From assembly GCA_016789955.1 (NCBI GenBank), contig JAEUPB010000020.1, forward strand, positions 1 through 64,000: a stretch of DNA of 64,000 nt, read 5' to 3'. Below the pieces are notes generated by a model, which did no database searches, had not been told where the DNA came from, and saw only the letters and a list, made by a program, of their open reading frames with translations. This document shows, piece by piece, positions 35,219-46,980 of this stretch. This stretch comes from Rubrivivax sp. Lineage in GTDB: Bacteria; Pseudomonadota; Gammaproteobacteria; Burkholderiales; Burkholderiaceae_C. The position numbers and the translations under genes are program-made. Each line of letters begins with the position of its first letter. Position 1 is the stretch's first letter.

Positions 35219-37165
35219 TTGCACGCCGAAGATCCGCCGCTGCCCCCGCCCCTGCTGATGCAGATGCTGCGCGACCTGCCGTCGCGCGCCGTGGTCATCG
35301 ACCGCCACCACCGCTACGTGTTCGCCAACCGCGCGGCGCTCGAGTTCCTGAACCTGCCCGAGGAGGCGGTGATCGGTCGCACGATCGGCGAGGTGCGCGG
35401 CGAGCGCACGATGCAGAACTACCTCGGCGTGGTGGACGCGCTGTTCGAGCGCCGCGAGTCGCTGCACTGGGAGGGCTGGACCGACTACCTGCAGCGCGGC
35501 CGCTGCTACACCGAGGAGTGGCTGATGCCCTACGGCGAGCCCGGCCAGCCGGTGTCGCTGGTGCTCGGCTACGCGCGCGACCTCACCGAGCTCAAGCGCC
35601 AGACGCAGGCGCTGGAGGAGCAGGTGGCCGCCGTGCAGCGCGCCGAGCAGATCAAGCTCGCGATCGTCGAGCACGCGCTGGCGGCCATCGTCAGCGCCGA
35701 CGAGCACGGCCGCATCGTCGAGTTCAACCCGGCCGCCGAGGCGATGTTCGGCATCGGCCGCGCCGAGACGCTGGGGCGCGACCTCGTGGAGGTGGTGGTG
35801 CCGCCGCACCACCGCACCGGCCGCGACCACCCGCTGCAGCGCCTGGTGTCCGGCGGTGCCGCGCCGCCCCTGGGCCAGCGGCTGAAGATGCAGGCGGTGC
35901 GCGCCGACGGTCAGGAGTTCCCCGCCGAGATCGTGCTGTGGCAGACCAGCGTGGGCGGCACGACCTTCCACACCGCGGCGATCAACGACCTCAGCGAACA
36001 GCTGCGCGCGGCCGAGGTCATCGACCGCCAGCGCGACGCGTTGCGGCAGAGCGAGAAGCTCGGCGCGATGGGCAGCCTGCTGGCCGGCGTGGCGCACGAG
36101 CTGAACAACCCGCTGTCGATCGTGCTCGGGCGCGCCGGGCTGCTGGAGGAGAAGGCCGCCGGCGGCGCACTGGCCGCCGATGCGCTGAGCATCCGCGAGG
36201 CGGCCGAGCGCTGCGGGCGCATCGTGCGCACGTTCCTGAACATGGCGCGCAGCCGGCCGCCGCAGCGCAGCGCGGTGTCGCTGAACGACCTCGCGGCCGC
36301 GGCCGCGGACCTGATGCAGTACGGCCTGCGCACGCACGGCATCACGCTGGAACTGCAGCTCGACCCGGCGCTGCCCGCGGTGCCCGCCGATCCCGATCAG
36401 GTCGGCCAGGTGGTGCTGAACCTGGTGGTCAACGCGCAGCAGGCGCTGATGGGATCCGAAGGTGCGCGGCGGCTGGTGATCGCCACCGGGCACGCGGCAC
36501 GGAACGCCGGAGCGGCACCCCACGTATGGCTGCGCGTGGCCGACAACGGCCCCGGCGTGGCCGAGGCGCTGCGCGAACGCATCTTCGAGCCCTTCGTCAC
36601 CACCAAGCCGGAAGGGCTGGGCACGGGCCTGGGCCTCTCGGTGTCGCGCACGATCTCGCGCGAGCATGGCGGCGAGCTGGTGCTCGAAGCCGTGCCCGGC
36701 CCCGGCGCGAGCTTCCGGCTCAGCCTGCCGATGGAGGCTGTGCGCGAGCCGGAACGGGCATCGCCTGCGCCTGTTGCCGACGCCGCGCCCGAGAGTGCGG
36801 GCCGCGTGCTGGTGGTCGACGACGAGAGCGAGATCGCCGACCTGATGCGCGCCTTCCTCGAATCGGCCGGCTACGACGTGGCCACCGCCGAGAGCGGCGC
36901 CGTGGCGCTGGAGCTGCTGGCCACGGCGCGCTTCGACGCCATCGTCTCCGACCTGCGCATGCCCGACATCGATGGCGCCACGCTGTGGCGCGAGGTGGCG
37001 CGGCGCTGGCCCCCGATGGCCCGGCGCATGCTGTTCGTCACCGGCGACACGCTGAGCCCCGGCGTCGAAGGCTTCCTGCGCGAGGCGGGCTGCATCGCGC
37101 TGGACAAGCCGTTCGCGCGCAAGGAGCTGCTGGCGCAGGTGCAGCGGCTGGTCAGCGGCGGCTGA
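35219..37165 (+). CDS. Two-PAS hybrid sensor histidine kinase with C-terminal receiver
   Basis: 648 residues with no membrane segment. The first PAS-type domain is at about residues 15-125 (SRAVVIDRHHRYVFANRAALEFL) and the second at about 145-260 (HALAAIVSADEHGRIVEFNPAAEAMFG). The phosphoacceptor is H293 in GVAHELNNPLS, of the NtrB-like class. ATP-binding boxes are NLVVNAQQAL, DNGPGV and GTGLGLSV. The receiver has DDE and D578 in VSDLRMPDIDG. A TTG at 35219 behind GAGGAG is used; ATG 35258 is a possible alternative start just before the first PAS. NtrB-like kinases can sense redox or nitrogen state. A role in nif control is only suggested by position. Confidence 0.85.
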   Translation: MHAEDPPLPPPLLMQMLRDLPSRAVVIDRHHRYVFANRAALEFLNLPEEAVIGRTIGEVRGERTMQNYLGVVDALFERRESLHWEGWTDYLQRGRCYTEEWLMPYGEPGQPVSLVLGYARDLTELKRQTQALEEQVAAVQRAEQIKLAIVEHALAAIVSADEHGRIVEFNPAAEAMFGIGRAETLGRDLVEVVVPPHHRTGRDHPLQRLVSGGAAPPLGQRLKMQAVRADGQEFPAEIVLWQTSVGGTTFHTAAINDLSEQLRAAEVIDRQRDALRQSEKLGAMGSLLAGVAHELNNPLSIVLGRAGLLEEKAAGGALAADALSIREAAERCGRIVRTFLNMARSRPPQRSAVSLNDLAAAAADLMQYGLRTHGITLELQLDPALPAVPADPDQVGQVVLNLVVNAQQALMGSEGARRLVIATGHAARNAGAAPHVWLRVADNGPGVAEALRERIFEPFVTTKPEGLGTGLGLSVSRTISREHGGELVLEAVPGPGASFRLSLPMEAVREPERASPAPVADAAPESAGRVLVVDDESEIADLMRAFLESAGYDVATAESGAVALELLATARFDAIVSDLRMPDIDGATLWREVARRWPPMARRMLFVTGDTLSPGVEGFLREAGCIALDKPFARKELLAQVQRLVSGG

Positions 37166-37183
37166 GCCACCGGCCCGCTTGCG

Positions 37184-39325
37184 CTACAGCGGGCGCATCC
37201 ACTGGACGCGCCAGCGCGGCTCGCGTCGCGTGCGGCTGAGCAGGTCGTCCTGGCCGTCGGCGACGCGGCGGCGCGTGGTCTCCACCTCGTCGGCCGCCGA
37301 GATCCCCGACACCGAGAAGCGCAGCCGGTCGACCGCCGTCGCCTGCCACAGCGCCGACACATCGAGCGAGCGCGTGGCGTTGCGCGTCAGCAGCCGGTCG
37401 CCGGGTACCTGCGCCCGCGTCGCGGCGCGCCAGCGCCAAGCGGCATTCAGCGACCACGCATTCGCTGCGAGCGGGCGGTGCTCGGCGTCGAGCTGCAGTT
37501 CCCACGGCGACTGGTCGGGCACGCGGTTGTCCGGGCCAGGCAGCGCCTCCACGCGCGAGGCACGTGCCGTCACGCCACCCTTCAGCGAGAGGTCCCCGAC
37601 CCACGGCACCGCCACCGCGGCCTGCGCGCCGGCCTGCAGCGAGATCACCCAGGCGCGGCCCTGGTTCACCGGGCGCAGCAGGTAGCGGTCGTTCAGCAGC
37701 AACAGGTCGCGCAGCACCACGTCGTCGATGCGCCGCAGCACGCCTCCCAGCGTCAACCGGGCATCGTCCGCCAGCCGCCGCTCCCAGCCCGCCTGCAGCG
37801 TCCACGCCGACTCGGGCCGCAGGTCGGGGTTGCCGAAGAAGTCGGGCACGAGGCTGGAGTTCTCGGGCCGTGTCCAGCGCCGCGGCATGATGTCGCGCGG
37901 CTCGGGCAGCCGGTAGGCCCGCGAGAGGCCGAGCTGCCACTGCGTCAGCGCATCGGGCCGCCACATCGCGTTGAGCATCGGGCTGCTCAGCCGGTGCTGC
38001 TGCGAGACGCCGTCGAACACGTTGCCCTCGCTGCGCGTGGTCAACCGCTCCAGCCGCACGCCGAGCGACAGCGTGGTCTGGCGATCGGGCAGCCAGTCGT
38101 CCTGCACGTACGCGGCCACGCTGCGCGCGGTGGCGTCGTAGCGCTCGTCGGTGAGGTCGGGCTCCCAGGACGGGATGCGCTCGCGCTGCACGCGCACCTC
38201 GCGGCCGCGGTTGCTCTCGAGCTGCATGCCGGCCACCAGCGTGTGCGCGGTGCCGAGCCGCTGCTCGATGGACGCACGGCCGCTGAGAAAGTCGTCCTGG
38301 CGCGTGGAGTCGACCGTGGAGTCGCGCACCGCGATGCCATCGAAGTCCTCGCCGGTCAGCAACGAGTCCTGCACGCGGCGGCCGTGCGACGCGGTGAGCG
38401 CGCCCGCCACCCGCGCGCCGCCGGCCAGCGGCCAGGCGCCGTCCACCCGCATCCTGGCGAACGTGCGGTCGTGGCGGTAGGCCAGGCGGTCGTGCTGCAT
38501 GCGCGGCCGCTCGCCCTGCACCTCGCTGCGCTCGTCCTCGCCGGCGCCCTGGAAGCGCGAGACCGTCAGCACCGCCTCGGCGAGCAGGCGGCGCCCGTCG
38601 GCGGCGCTCCACTGCCACAGCGGCGTGAGCGTCAGCGCGTCGTCGTGCGCCGCCTCCTCCACGTGCACGCGGTAGGCGCTGCGCACGTTGCCCTGTGCAT
38701 CGGCGAAGCGCAGGCGCTGCTCCACCGGGTAGCGCTCGCGTTCGCCGCGGGCCGTGAGGCCCAGCCGCCAGCTCGTCCGACCGTCGCGGTCGCCCAGCGT
38801 CAGCTCGGCCTGGCCGATCGGCCGTCCGAAGTGGGCACCCAGCGTCAGCGAGAGATCGCGCTGCGCGCGCCGCGCCTGCCGCCGCGTGACGATGTTGATC
38901 GTGCCGGCCAGCCCGCGGCCGCTCCACTGCACGTTGGCGCCACGCGCGATCTCGATGCGCTCCACGTCGCCCAGCGCCAGCGCATCCAGCATCTGCTGGC
39001 GCGGCACCGGCTCGCCGTTCACGAGCACCAGCGTCTGCTCGGCGGCCATGCCGTCGAGGCGGATCGACAGCTCCGCGCCGCTGCCGCTCACCACGAGGCC
39101 GCTCACGCGGCGCAGCGCGTCGGCCAGCCGCGTGTCGCCATGGCGCGTGAGTTCGGCGGCGTCGATCACCTGGCGGCCTGCCACCGACTCGCGGCGCTCG
39201 CCAGCGGCCGATCCGCGCACCTCCACCTGCCGCGTGGCCGGCGTCTCCTGGGCCTGCAGGGGCGCTGCACAGCCCCATGCCACCGCGCCCAGCAACACGC
39301 CGCGCCACCGGCTGCCGACAGTCAT
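37184..39325 (-). CDS. TonB-dependent outer-membrane receptor
   Basis: About 713 residues. A signal peptide ends AAPLQAQ, followed by a TonB-box-like QVEVRG. The plug domain covers about residues 30-150 (ADALRRVSGLVVSGSGAELSIRLDG; LVLVNGEP; VERIEIARGANVQWSGRGLAGTINIVTR). A 22-strand barrel with alternating polar/aromatic residues fills the rest, ending in a Trp-rich C-terminal strand. ATG 39325 has GGGAGGG before it; ATG 39352 also has a ribosome site. The ligand is unknown: iron chelate is usual, and molybdenum or vanadium metallophores are conceivable beside nif genes. No TonB/ExbBD genes are adjacent. Confidence 0.9.
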   Translation of the reverse strand: MTVGSRWRGVLLGAVAWGCAAPLQAQETPATRQVEVRGSAAGERRESVAGRQVIDAAELTRHGDTRLADALRRVSGLVVSGSGAELSIRLDGMAAEQTLVLVNGEPVPRQQMLDALALGDVERIEIARGANVQWSGRGLAGTINIVTRRQARRAQRDLSLTLGAHFGRPIGQAELTLGDRDGRTSWRLGLTARGERERYPVEQRLRFADAQGNVRSAYRVHVEEAAHDDALTLTPLWQWSAADGRRLLAEAVLTVSRFQGAGEDERSEVQGERPRMQHDRLAYRHDRTFARMRVDGAWPLAGGARVAGALTASHGRRVQDSLLTGEDFDGIAVRDSTVDSTRQDDFLSGRASIEQRLGTAHTLVAGMQLESNRGREVRVQRERIPSWEPDLTDERYDATARSVAAYVQDDWLPDRQTTLSLGVRLERLTTRSEGNVFDGVSQQHRLSSPMLNAMWRPDALTQWQLGLSRAYRLPEPRDIMPRRWTRPENSSLVPDFFGNPDLRPESAWTLQAGWERRLADDARLTLGGVLRRIDDVVLRDLLLLNDRYLLRPVNQGRAWVISLQAGAQAAVAVPWVGDLSLKGGVTARASRVEALPGPDNRVPDQSPWELQLDAEHRPLAANAWSLNAAWRWRAATRAQVPGDRLLTRNATRSLDVSALWQATAVDRLRFSVSGISAADEVETTRRRVADGQDDLLSRTRREPRWRVQWMRPL

Positions 39326-39463
39326 GCGGCGGCACCCTCCCGTTCCCGTCATCCGCTCCTCCCCGCATCGCCGCTCGGCACGCCGGCGGCGAGGCATTGT
39401 CGGGGCCGGCGACAGGCCCTCTCGCGGGAACGGCGGCGCGGGCGGGAGGCCGCCGCGCCGACG

Positions 39464-41155
<1,692 letters not shown>

Positions 41156-41269
41156 GCTGCACCTCCGCTGCTGCGCGGTACGCCGACGGTGCACGGCGCG
41201 GCGCTCGTGGTGCCGCGTGCATCGTCTTCGGGCAGGATGGCCCGGCGTGACGCTGCTCGGCGGAGGAAT

Positions 41270-41285
41270 TGCAAGAAGCAAGCCC
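41270..41285 (-). promoter_or_regulatory. Sigma-54 (-24/-12) promoter of nifA
   Basis: On the minus strand GGGCTTGCTTCTTGCA has GG and GC at the required 10-base separation and a perfect TTGCA -12 box. The -24 box is a weaker match (GGGC against TGGC). It lies about 115 bp before the nifA start, within the 169-bp gap. No TGT-N10-ACA site was seen in the 200 bp upstream. Confidence 0.6.
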
Positions 41286-41293
41286 GGGCGGGC

Positions 41294-41317
41294 CCGGATG
41301 CGGCCGGCCGCATCCGG
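41294..41317. terminator. 24-bp perfect palindrome between the fix operon and nifA
   Basis: The stretch is a loop-free perfect palindrome of 24 bases centred between 41305 and 41306, formed by CCGGATGCGGCC and its reverse complement. It lies 7 bp after the stop of the ferritin-like gene and 8 bp upstream of the nifA -24 box. As RNA it would form a 10-bp stem, probably a transcript end or partial barrier. As DNA it could bind a regulator. Confidence 0.45.
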
Positions 41318-41324
41318 CCACGGA

Positions 41325-41780
41325 TCAGGCCGGGCAGGCGGCCAGCAGGCGTTGCAGTTCGGCCACGTGCGCCGCCTCCTCGGCGGCGAACTCGCCGGCG
41401 ATCGCACGCAGCTCCGCGTCGCGCGTGGTGGCGGCGATCGCCGCGTAGTAGGCGTGGCCGCGGCGCTCGCCCTCGAGCGCCAGCTCGAGCGCCGCCCGCG
41501 AGTCCATCTGCGCGTCGACCCCGGCCCACCCGGCGGTCTCCGGCGGCACGCCGTCGGGCCACTCGAAGTCGTGCGGCGCGATGTCGGGCAGCTCGCGGAA
41601 GCCCGCGCGCTCCGACGCCTGCGCCAGATGCAGCCGGGAGTAGTGCGCCATGCGGGCGAAGAAGGCCTTCAGTTCGCGCTGGCCCTCGGTGCCCATCGCG
41701 GCGGCCAGTTCCTCGTAGCGACGCGCCGCCTCGCGCTCCAGCGTCACGGCGTGGGCGAGGAAGCGTTCGACGTCGTCCAT
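41325..41780 (-). CDS. Ferritin-like / rubrerythrin-type di-iron domain protein
   Basis: 151 residues, all helical. Paired acidic/histidine motifs suit a di-iron four-helix bundle: EREAARRYEELA in helix 1, FARMAHYSRLHL, ELALEGERRGHAYYAAIA and FAAEEAAHVAELQRLL in the last helix (E-x2-H). There is no rubredoxin domain. It follows fixX by 10 bp and is the last gene of the nifV-nifW-fixABCX run. Ferritin-like genes occur in several betaproteobacterial nif regions (family knowledge). Oxygen/peroxide removal or iron storage for nitrogenase is inferred. Confidence 0.82.
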   Translation of the reverse strand: MDDVERFLAHAVTLEREAARRYEELAAAMGTEGQRELKAFFARMAHYSRLHLAQASERAGFRELPDIAPHDFEWPDGVPPETAGWAGVDAQMDSRAALELALEGERRGHAYYAAIAATTRDAELRAIAGEFAAEEAAHVAELQRLLAACPA

Positions 41781-41790
41781 GGCCGCCCCG

Positions 41791-42093
41791 TCACCCGAAC
41801 TTGAAGAGGATGCCGTGGCCGCCGCGCGGGTACTCCCACGCGACGTTGGCATGCTCGGTGCAGATCACGCGGCAGCTGCCGCACTCGAGGCAGCCGTCGG
41901 TGATCAGCGTGACCGTGCGGTTGCCCTCGGCCTTGTAGCAGGACGCCGGGCAGATGTAGGTGCAGCTCTGGTGGCGGCACTCGTTGCTGCAGACCGCCGC
42001 ATCCCTGATGCGGATGTGCGGCCGGCCGTGGTCGACCTTGTAGCGGTTCTGGAACAGCTTCTCCTCGACATTCACATGGATCGCCGTGTTCAT
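41791..42093 (-). CDS. fixX: Ferredoxin-like protein FixX
   Basis: 100 residues. Two cysteine clusters ([18 protein letters not shown] and [11 protein letters not shown]) form the ferredoxin-like Fe-S site of the FixABCX complex. FixABCX is membrane-associated and bifurcates electrons from NADH to quinone and to a low-potential ferredoxin or flavodoxin for nitrogenase. The start overlaps the fixC stop (ATGA). Length and the [13 protein letters not shown]-terminus match the family. Confidence 0.95.
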   Translation of the reverse strand: MNTAIHVNVEEKLFQNRYKVDHGRPHIRIRDAAVCSNECRHQSCTYICPASCYKAEGNRTVTLITDGCLECGSCRVICTEHANVAWEYPRGGHGILFKFG

Positions 42094-43397
42094 CGGAACG
42101 CCCTCCAGAGCTTGATCGCGTCGCCCATCAACCCGCGCCAGCGCCGCGCCGCCCGGAAGCTGCCGAGGATCTCGCGCTCCTTGGTCTTCTTGTCGATGCC
42201 GTCCACGGTGAAGAGCGTCTTGGCCGCGCGGCTGACCAGCGCGGGGTAGGTGGTGAAGAACTGCGGGCTGTCGTGCAGCACCTGCGGCATGTCGCGGTAC
42301 TTGTGCAGGTCCTTCATGACGAAGCTGTCGTCGAGCTTCTCCTTGTACGCCTTCAGCGTGCGCGCGGTCATCGGCTGGCCCGCGGCCTTCGCGGCGATCA
42401 CCGTCTCCGCCGCCAGCCGGCCGGTGGTCATCGCCAGGTTGCTGCCTTCGCGGTGCACGGCGTTCACGAAGCCGCCCGAGTCGCCGACGATCATCCAGCC
42501 CTCGCCCCACACGCGGGGCACGGCATGAAAGCCGCCCTCGGGGATCAGGTGCGCGGCGTACTCCTTCATCTCGCCGCCCTCGATCAGCGGCGCGATCGAG
42601 GGGTGGCGCTTGAGCTTCTCCAGCAGCGCGTACGGCGAGGTGCGCGACGGGTTCTTCTTGAAGTCCGACAGCATGCAGCCCACGCCGATGGTCAGCGAGT
42701 CCTTGTTCGTGTAGAGGAAGCCGGTGCCCACCATGCCTTCGGTCACGGTGCCCATCATCTCGATGACGACGCCCTCGTCCTCCTTGACGTTGAAGCGCGA
42801 CTGGATCACCTCCTCCGGCAGGAACAGGATCTCCTTGACCGCCAGCGCGACGTTCTCGCCCTTCAGCTCGCCGTGGAAGCCGGCCTTGCGCGCCAGCGTG
42901 GAGTTCACGCCGTCGGCCAGGATCACGACGTCGGCGTGCACCTCGCCGCCGTGGCGGTCGCAGCGCACGCCGATGCAGCGCTCGCCGTCCATCAGCAGCT
43001 CTTCCACCGTGGTCTCGCAGATCAGCAGCGCGCCGGCCTCGCGCACCTTCGACGAATACCACTTGTCGAACTGCGCGCGGATGATGGTGTAGCGGTTGTA
43101 CGGCGGCTTGTTGTAGTCGTCGCTGCGGTAGTGGGTGCCGACGAAGCTGTTGTCGTCCAGCACCCAGACGCGCTGCTCGATCACGTGGCGCTCGAGCGGC
43201 GCGTCGTCGCGGAAGTCGGGGATCACCTTCTCCAGCGCGTCCGCGTACAGGATGGCGCCCTGCACGTTCTTGCTGCCGGGGTACTCGCCGCGCTCGATCT
43301 GCAGCACCTTGAGCCCCGCCTTGGCCATCGTGTAGGCCGCCGTGTTGCCCGAAGGCCCGGCGCCCACGACGATGGCATCGAACTTCTCTGCGGCCAT
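42090..43397 (-). CDS. fixC: Flavoprotein oxidoreductase FixC
   Basis: 435 residues of the ETF:quinone oxidoreductase-related family. The FAD-binding fingerprint [13 protein letters not shown] is at residues 10-22 and further FAD motifs ([22 protein letters not shown]) follow. It passes electrons from the FixAB flavoprotein toward quinone and FixX. It lies 12 bp after fixB and overlaps fixX. The C-terminal part (residues about 330-435) matches the usual FixC length. Confidence 0.96.
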   Translation of the reverse strand: MAAEKFDAIVVGAGPSGNTAAYTMAKAGLKVLQIERGEYPGSKNVQGAILYADALEKVIPDFRDDAPLERHVIEQRVWVLDDNSFVGTHYRSDDYNKPPYNRYTIIRAQFDKWYSSKVREAGALLICETTVEELLMDGERCIGVRCDRHGGEVHADVVILADGVNSTLARKAGFHGELKGENVALAVKEILFLPEEVIQSRFNVKEDEGVVIEMMGTVTEGMVGTGFLYTNKDSLTIGVGCMLSDFKKNPSRTSPYALLEKLKRHPSIAPLIEGGEMKEYAAHLIPEGGFHAVPRVWGEGWMIVGDSGGFVNAVHREGSNLAMTTGRLAAETVIAAKAAGQPMTARTLKAYKEKLDDSFVMKDLHKYRDMPQVLHDSPQFFTTYPALVSRAAKTLFTVDGIDKKTKEREILGSFRAARRWRGLMGDAIKLWRAFR

Positions 43398-43409
43398 GTG
43401 CGTGCTCCT

Positions 43410-44510
43410 TCAGGCAACCTTGCGGATGCGCTTGTCCAGGTGGGTGCGGAACGCCTGCGTCAGCACCGGCAGCACCTGCATCGCGTTGCCGACGATGCCG
43501 TGGTGCGCGAAGTCGAAGATCGGCGCGTTCGGGTCGGTGTTGATCGCGACGATCACGTCGGAACCCTCCATGCCCACGCGGTGCTGGATCGCGCCGCTGA
43601 CCCCGGCGGCGATGTACAGCTTGGGCCGCACGGTCTTGCCGGTCTGGCCGACCTGGCGCTCGGTCTCGCACCAGCCGGCCTGCGTCACCGCGCGCGTGGC
43701 GCCCACCTCGGCGCCGAGCACGCGGGCGAGCTGCCACACGAGCTGGAAGTTGTCGGCGTTCTTCAGCCCCTTGCCGCCGGTGACGATGATGTCGGCATAG
43801 GCCAGGTTCACCGTGTTGCGCGTGGCGTCGGGGATGAAGTCCAGCAGCTTGGTGACGATCTCGGACTCCACCATCCCCAGCGGCATCTCGACGATGTCGC
43901 CGCGCCGGGATTCGTCGCGGCGCGGCATGCTCATCACGCGCGGCCGCACGGTGGCCATCTGCGGCCGGTAGGCCAGCGTCATGATCGTGCACAGCAGGCT
44001 GCCGCCGAAGGTCGGCCGCGTGGCCGCGAGCGCGCGGCCGTCGATGTTCAGCTCGGTGCAGTCGGCGGTGAGCCCGGTGCCCAGCGTCGTGGCCACCGAA
44101 CCGGCGAGGTCGCGCCCCATCGTCGTGGCCCCGAGCAGCATGATCTCGGGCTGGTGGCGGTTGACGAGGTCGGTCAGGCCCTTCGTGAACGGCTCGTTGC
44201 GGTAGCCCTTGAGCACGGGGTCGCGCACCACGTAGCAGCGGTCGGCGCCGTAGGCGTAGGCCTCCCTGGCGTAGTCGTCCAGCGGTTCATCGGGGCCGCC
44301 GAGCAGCACGCCGGCCACCGCGACGCCCAGCTTGTCGGCGAGCTTGCGCGCCTCGCCCATCAGCTCCCAGCTCACCGGGTGCACGTGGCCGCGGTCGTGC
44401 TCGACGAACACCCACACGCCCTGGTAGGCCTTGAGGTGCTCGGGCAGCTCGGTGTTGCGCCCGGCGCGGCCTGCGGCCCGGGGCGCGGCGGGTTTCACGG
44501 GTTCGCTCAT
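43410..44510 (-). CDS. fixB: Electron transfer flavoprotein alpha subunit FixB
   Basis: 366 residues. The N-terminal ETF domain begins after a basic Ala/Pro linker ([20 protein letters not shown]). The C-terminal FAD-binding domain shows [32 protein letters not shown] and the [21 protein letters not shown] segment typical of ETF-alpha. FixB pairs with FixA to bind the bifurcating flavins. 16 bp separate it from fixA. Confidence 0.96.
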   Translation of the reverse strand: MSEPVKPAAPRAAGRAGRNTELPEHLKAYQGVWVFVEHDRGHVHPVSWELMGEARKLADKLGVAVAGVLLGGPDEPLDDYAREAYAYGADRCYVVRDPVLKGYRNEPFTKGLTDLVNRHQPEIMLLGATTMGRDLAGSVATTLGTGLTADCTELNIDGRALAATRPTFGGSLLCTIMTLAYRPQMATVRPRVMSMPRRDESRRGDIVEMPLGMVESEIVTKLLDFIPDATRNTVNLAYADIIVTGGKGLKNADNFQLVWQLARVLGAEVGATRAVTQAGWCETERQVGQTGKTVRPKLYIAAGVSGAIQHRVGMEGSDVIVAINTDPNAPIFDFAHHGIVGNAMQVLPVLTQAFRTHLDKRIRKVA

Positions 44511-44526
44511 GGCCGGCTCCTTCCCG

Positions 44527-45372
44527 TCATGACAGACGCTCGACGGTCTCGGCCTCGAGCGTCGGGTGGGTGGTGAAGATCTTCTGCAGCAGGTTCAGGC
44601 AGACGTCGTGCGCGCTGCTGTCGGCCACCGCCACGACGTCGGCCTTCTGCGTGCGCGGCGTGGGGCCGAAGACCTTGCTGACGACGGTGGGCGAGCCCTT
44701 CAGGCCGATGCGGCCGACGTCCTCGATGCCGGCGTCGTCCTTGTTCCAGCGCCGCACGGTGCAGCGGCCGGCGCGCAGCATGTCGTCCAGGCTGGCGAAG
44801 CGCATCTCGTTGGTGCCCTCGAGCATCGTGATCAGCGACGGCAGCGTCGTCTCGAGCAGCTGCACGCCGCCCTCGGCGCGGCGCTCGACCTTCAGCCGCC
44901 GGCCGTCGAGGTCGACCTCGACGATGCGGCTGACGTAGGTCAGCAGGTTCAGCCCGAGCCGCTTGGCGATGCCCGGACCCACCTGCGCGGTGTCGCCGTC
45001 GATGGTCTGCTTGCCGGTGAAGACCAGGTCCACGGCCTGCTCCTGCCCGATGCGACGGATCGCCGCCGCCAGCGCGTACGACGTGGCCAGCGTGTCGGCC
45101 CCGGCGAAGGCGCGGTCGGTGACGAGGATGGCGTCGGTGGCGCCGAAGCTGACGCACTTGCGCAGCGCGTCCTCGGCCTGCGGCGGGCCCATGCACAGCA
45201 CCGTGACGCGGCCGCCGAAGCGGTCCTTCAGCCGCAGCGCCTCTTCCAGCGCGTACAGGTCGTAGGGGTTGACGATCGCGGGCACCCCCTGCCGCATGAT
45301 GGTGTTGGTCACCGGGTGGACGCGGATCTGCGCCGAGTCCGGGACCTGCTTGATGCAGACGACGATGTGCAT
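44527..45372 (-). CDS. fixA: Electron transfer flavoprotein beta subunit FixA
   Basis: 281 residues. [20 protein letters not shown] opens the ETF-beta fold; [16 protein letters not shown] and the [21 protein letters not shown] segment are family signatures. It forms the FixAB heterodimer that takes hydride from NADH. It lies 24 bp after nifW and is the first fix gene in the run driven from the nifV promoter. Confidence 0.96.
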   Translation of the reverse strand: MHIVVCIKQVPDSAQIRVHPVTNTIMRQGVPAIVNPYDLYALEEALRLKDRFGGRVTVLCMGPPQAEDALRKCVSFGATDAILVTDRAFAGADTLATSYALAAAIRRIGQEQAVDLVFTGKQTIDGDTAQVGPGIAKRLGLNLLTYVSRIVEVDLDGRRLKVERRAEGGVQLLETTLPSLITMLEGTNEMRFASLDDMLRAGRCTVRRWNKDDAGIEDVGRIGLKGSPTVVSKVFGPTPRTQKADVVAVADSSAHDVCLNLLQKIFTTHPTLEAETVERLS

Positions 45373-45396
45373 GGCGGTGGCTCCTCGGGGCGGCGG

Positions 45397-45759
45397 TCAG
45401 GCGGCCCGGCGGCGGTCGGCCAAGCTCTCGCGCAGCGCGGCCAGCGGCACGGCCTGCCGGCCGTCGGCGTCCTGGAAGACCTTGAAGACCTTCTCGCGCT
45501 GCGCCGTCGACACGACGAAGTCGTCGTGCGCACGGCGCAGCAGCTCGCGGTAGCGGCGGAACAGCTCGATCGGGTCCTGCGCGGCGCGCTCGCCGGCACC
45601 GGTCGGCAGGTCGCCGGCCTGGTGCAGGTACTGGTAGAAGCGCTTGAGGATGTGCAAGCGGTGCACGTGCAGCACGCGCTCCTCGTAGGGCACGCCGAAG
45701 TAGCGGAAGAAGTCCTCGGCGCTGGAGAGCGCCTGGAGCTGCGTGATCAGGTCCTGCAT
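45397..45759 (-). CDS. nifW: Nitrogenase-stabilising protein NifW
   Basis: 120 residues. The family opening LSSAEDFFRYFGVPYEERVLHVHRLHIL and the YLHQAGDL block identify NifW, which helps MoFe protein mature or resist oxygen. ATG 45759 is preceded by GGAGACCGCG. It is 19 bp after nifV and 24 bp before fixA. Confidence 0.92.
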   Translation of the reverse strand: MQDLITQLQALSSAEDFFRYFGVPYEERVLHVHRLHILKRFYQYLHQAGDLPTGAGERAAQDPIELFRRYRELLRRAHDDFVVSTAQREKVFKVFQDADGRQAVPLAALRESLADRRRAA

Positions 45760-45778
45760 CGCGGTCTCCTGTCGCGGG

Positions 45779-46948
45779 TCAGCGGGTGCGTGCATCGCCG
45801 GCGGGCGCGGCGTCCAGCGCCTCGGCGTGGAAGCGCACGAGGTCGGCCTCGTCGGGCGTGCGCTTGGTGCGCACGACGTGGTCGCGGATGCGGTCCAGCA
45901 GCCGCTGCACCAGCGCCGCGCCCGGGTTCAGGCCGAGCCGCGCATAGGCCTCGCGCACGCCGGCCGAGCCCGAGTGCTTGCCGAGCACGAGGCGGTGCGC
46001 GCTGCCCACCTCCTCGGGCGGGAAGGTCTCGTAGTTGCGGCGGTCCTTCAGCAGGCCGTCGACGTGGATGCCCGACTCGTGCGTGAACACCGCGTCGCCC
46101 ACGATGCTCTTGCCCGGCGCCACCGGCCGCCCCGAGGCCTGCGCCACCAGCCGCGAGATGGCCGGCAGCGCGGTGGTGTCGATGCCGACCTCCAGCCCGT
46201 ACAGGTGGCGCGCGGCCATCGCCACCTCCTCCAGCGGCGCGTTGCCGGCGCGCTCGCCCAGCCCGTTCACCGTGGTGCTCGCGTGCGTGGCGCCGGCACG
46301 CAGCGCGGCCAGCGTGTTGGCGGTGGCCAGGCCGAGGTCGTCGTGCGCATGGATCTCGATGTCCAGGTCCACCTCGCGGCGGATGCGCGCCACCAGCGCG
46401 TGGGTCTGGAACGGATCGAGCAGGCCGAGCGTGTCGGCCACGCGCACGCGCAGCGCCCCGTGCGCCTGTGCCATCACGGCCGCCTGCACGAGGAAGTCGG
46501 GATCGGCGCGCGACGCATCCTCGAAGCCCACGCTGACCGTCGCGCCGGCATCGGCCGCACGGTCGACGAACGACCCGATGGCCGCCAGCACCCAGGCGCG
46601 GTCGCGCCGCAGCTTGCGCTCGATCTGCAGATCCGACACCGGCATCGCGAGGTGCACGAAGTCGGCGTCGCAGGCCAGCGCCGCCTCGAGGTCGGCGTCG
46701 TTCATGCGGGCCCACACCATCGTGCGCGCGCGGCGCACCGAGCCGACGATGGCACGGATCAGCTCGACCTCGTGCGCGCCCATCGCGGGGATGCCGACCT
46801 CCATCTCGGGCACGCCGGCGGCGTCGAGCGCCAGCGCGATCGCGACCTTCTCCTCGTCGCTGAAGGCCACGCCCGCGGTCTGCTCGCCGTCGCGCAGCGT
46901 GGTGTCGTTGATCGTGCAGCGCACGGTGTCGATGTCGGGTGGGTTCAT
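45779..46948 (-). CDS. nifV: Homocitrate synthase NifV
   Basis: 389 residues of the HMG-CoA lyase-like acyltransferase family. NifV joins acetyl-CoA and 2-oxoglutarate to homocitrate, the organic ligand of FeMo-cofactor. Marks include [17 protein letters not shown] (residues about 13-29) with the metal-binding Asp, [14 protein letters not shown] with the metal His pair, and [18 protein letters not shown] 46948 fits the family start; a sigma-54 promoter lies about 33 bp before it and a NifA site further up. Confidence 0.95.
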   Translation of the reverse strand: MNPPDIDTVRCTINDTTLRDGEQTAGVAFSDEEKVAIALALDAAGVPEMEVGIPAMGAHEVELIRAIVGSVRRARTMVWARMNDADLEAALACDADFVHLAMPVSDLQIERKLRRDRAWVLAAIGSFVDRAADAGATVSVGFEDASRADPDFLVQAAVMAQAHGALRVRVADTLGLLDPFQTHALVARIRREVDLDIEIHAHDDLGLATANTLAALRAGATHASTTVNGLGERAGNAPLEEVAMAARHLYGLEVGIDTTALPAISRLVAQASGRPVAPGKSIVGDAVFTHESGIHVDGLLKDRRNYETFPPEEVGSAHRLVLGKHSGSAGVREAYARLGLNPGAALVQRLLDRIRDHVVRTKRTPDEADLVRFHAEALDAAPAGDARTR

Positions 46949-46980
46949 GCGGTGGTTCCCTGAGCGTGTGCAGGGTGCAT

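Noticed and set aside
39398-39414. TGT...ACA inverted repeat resembling a NifA site near the TonB receptor.
   Set aside because: The spacer is 11 bases, not 10, and no -24/-12 promoter was found at a suitable distance.
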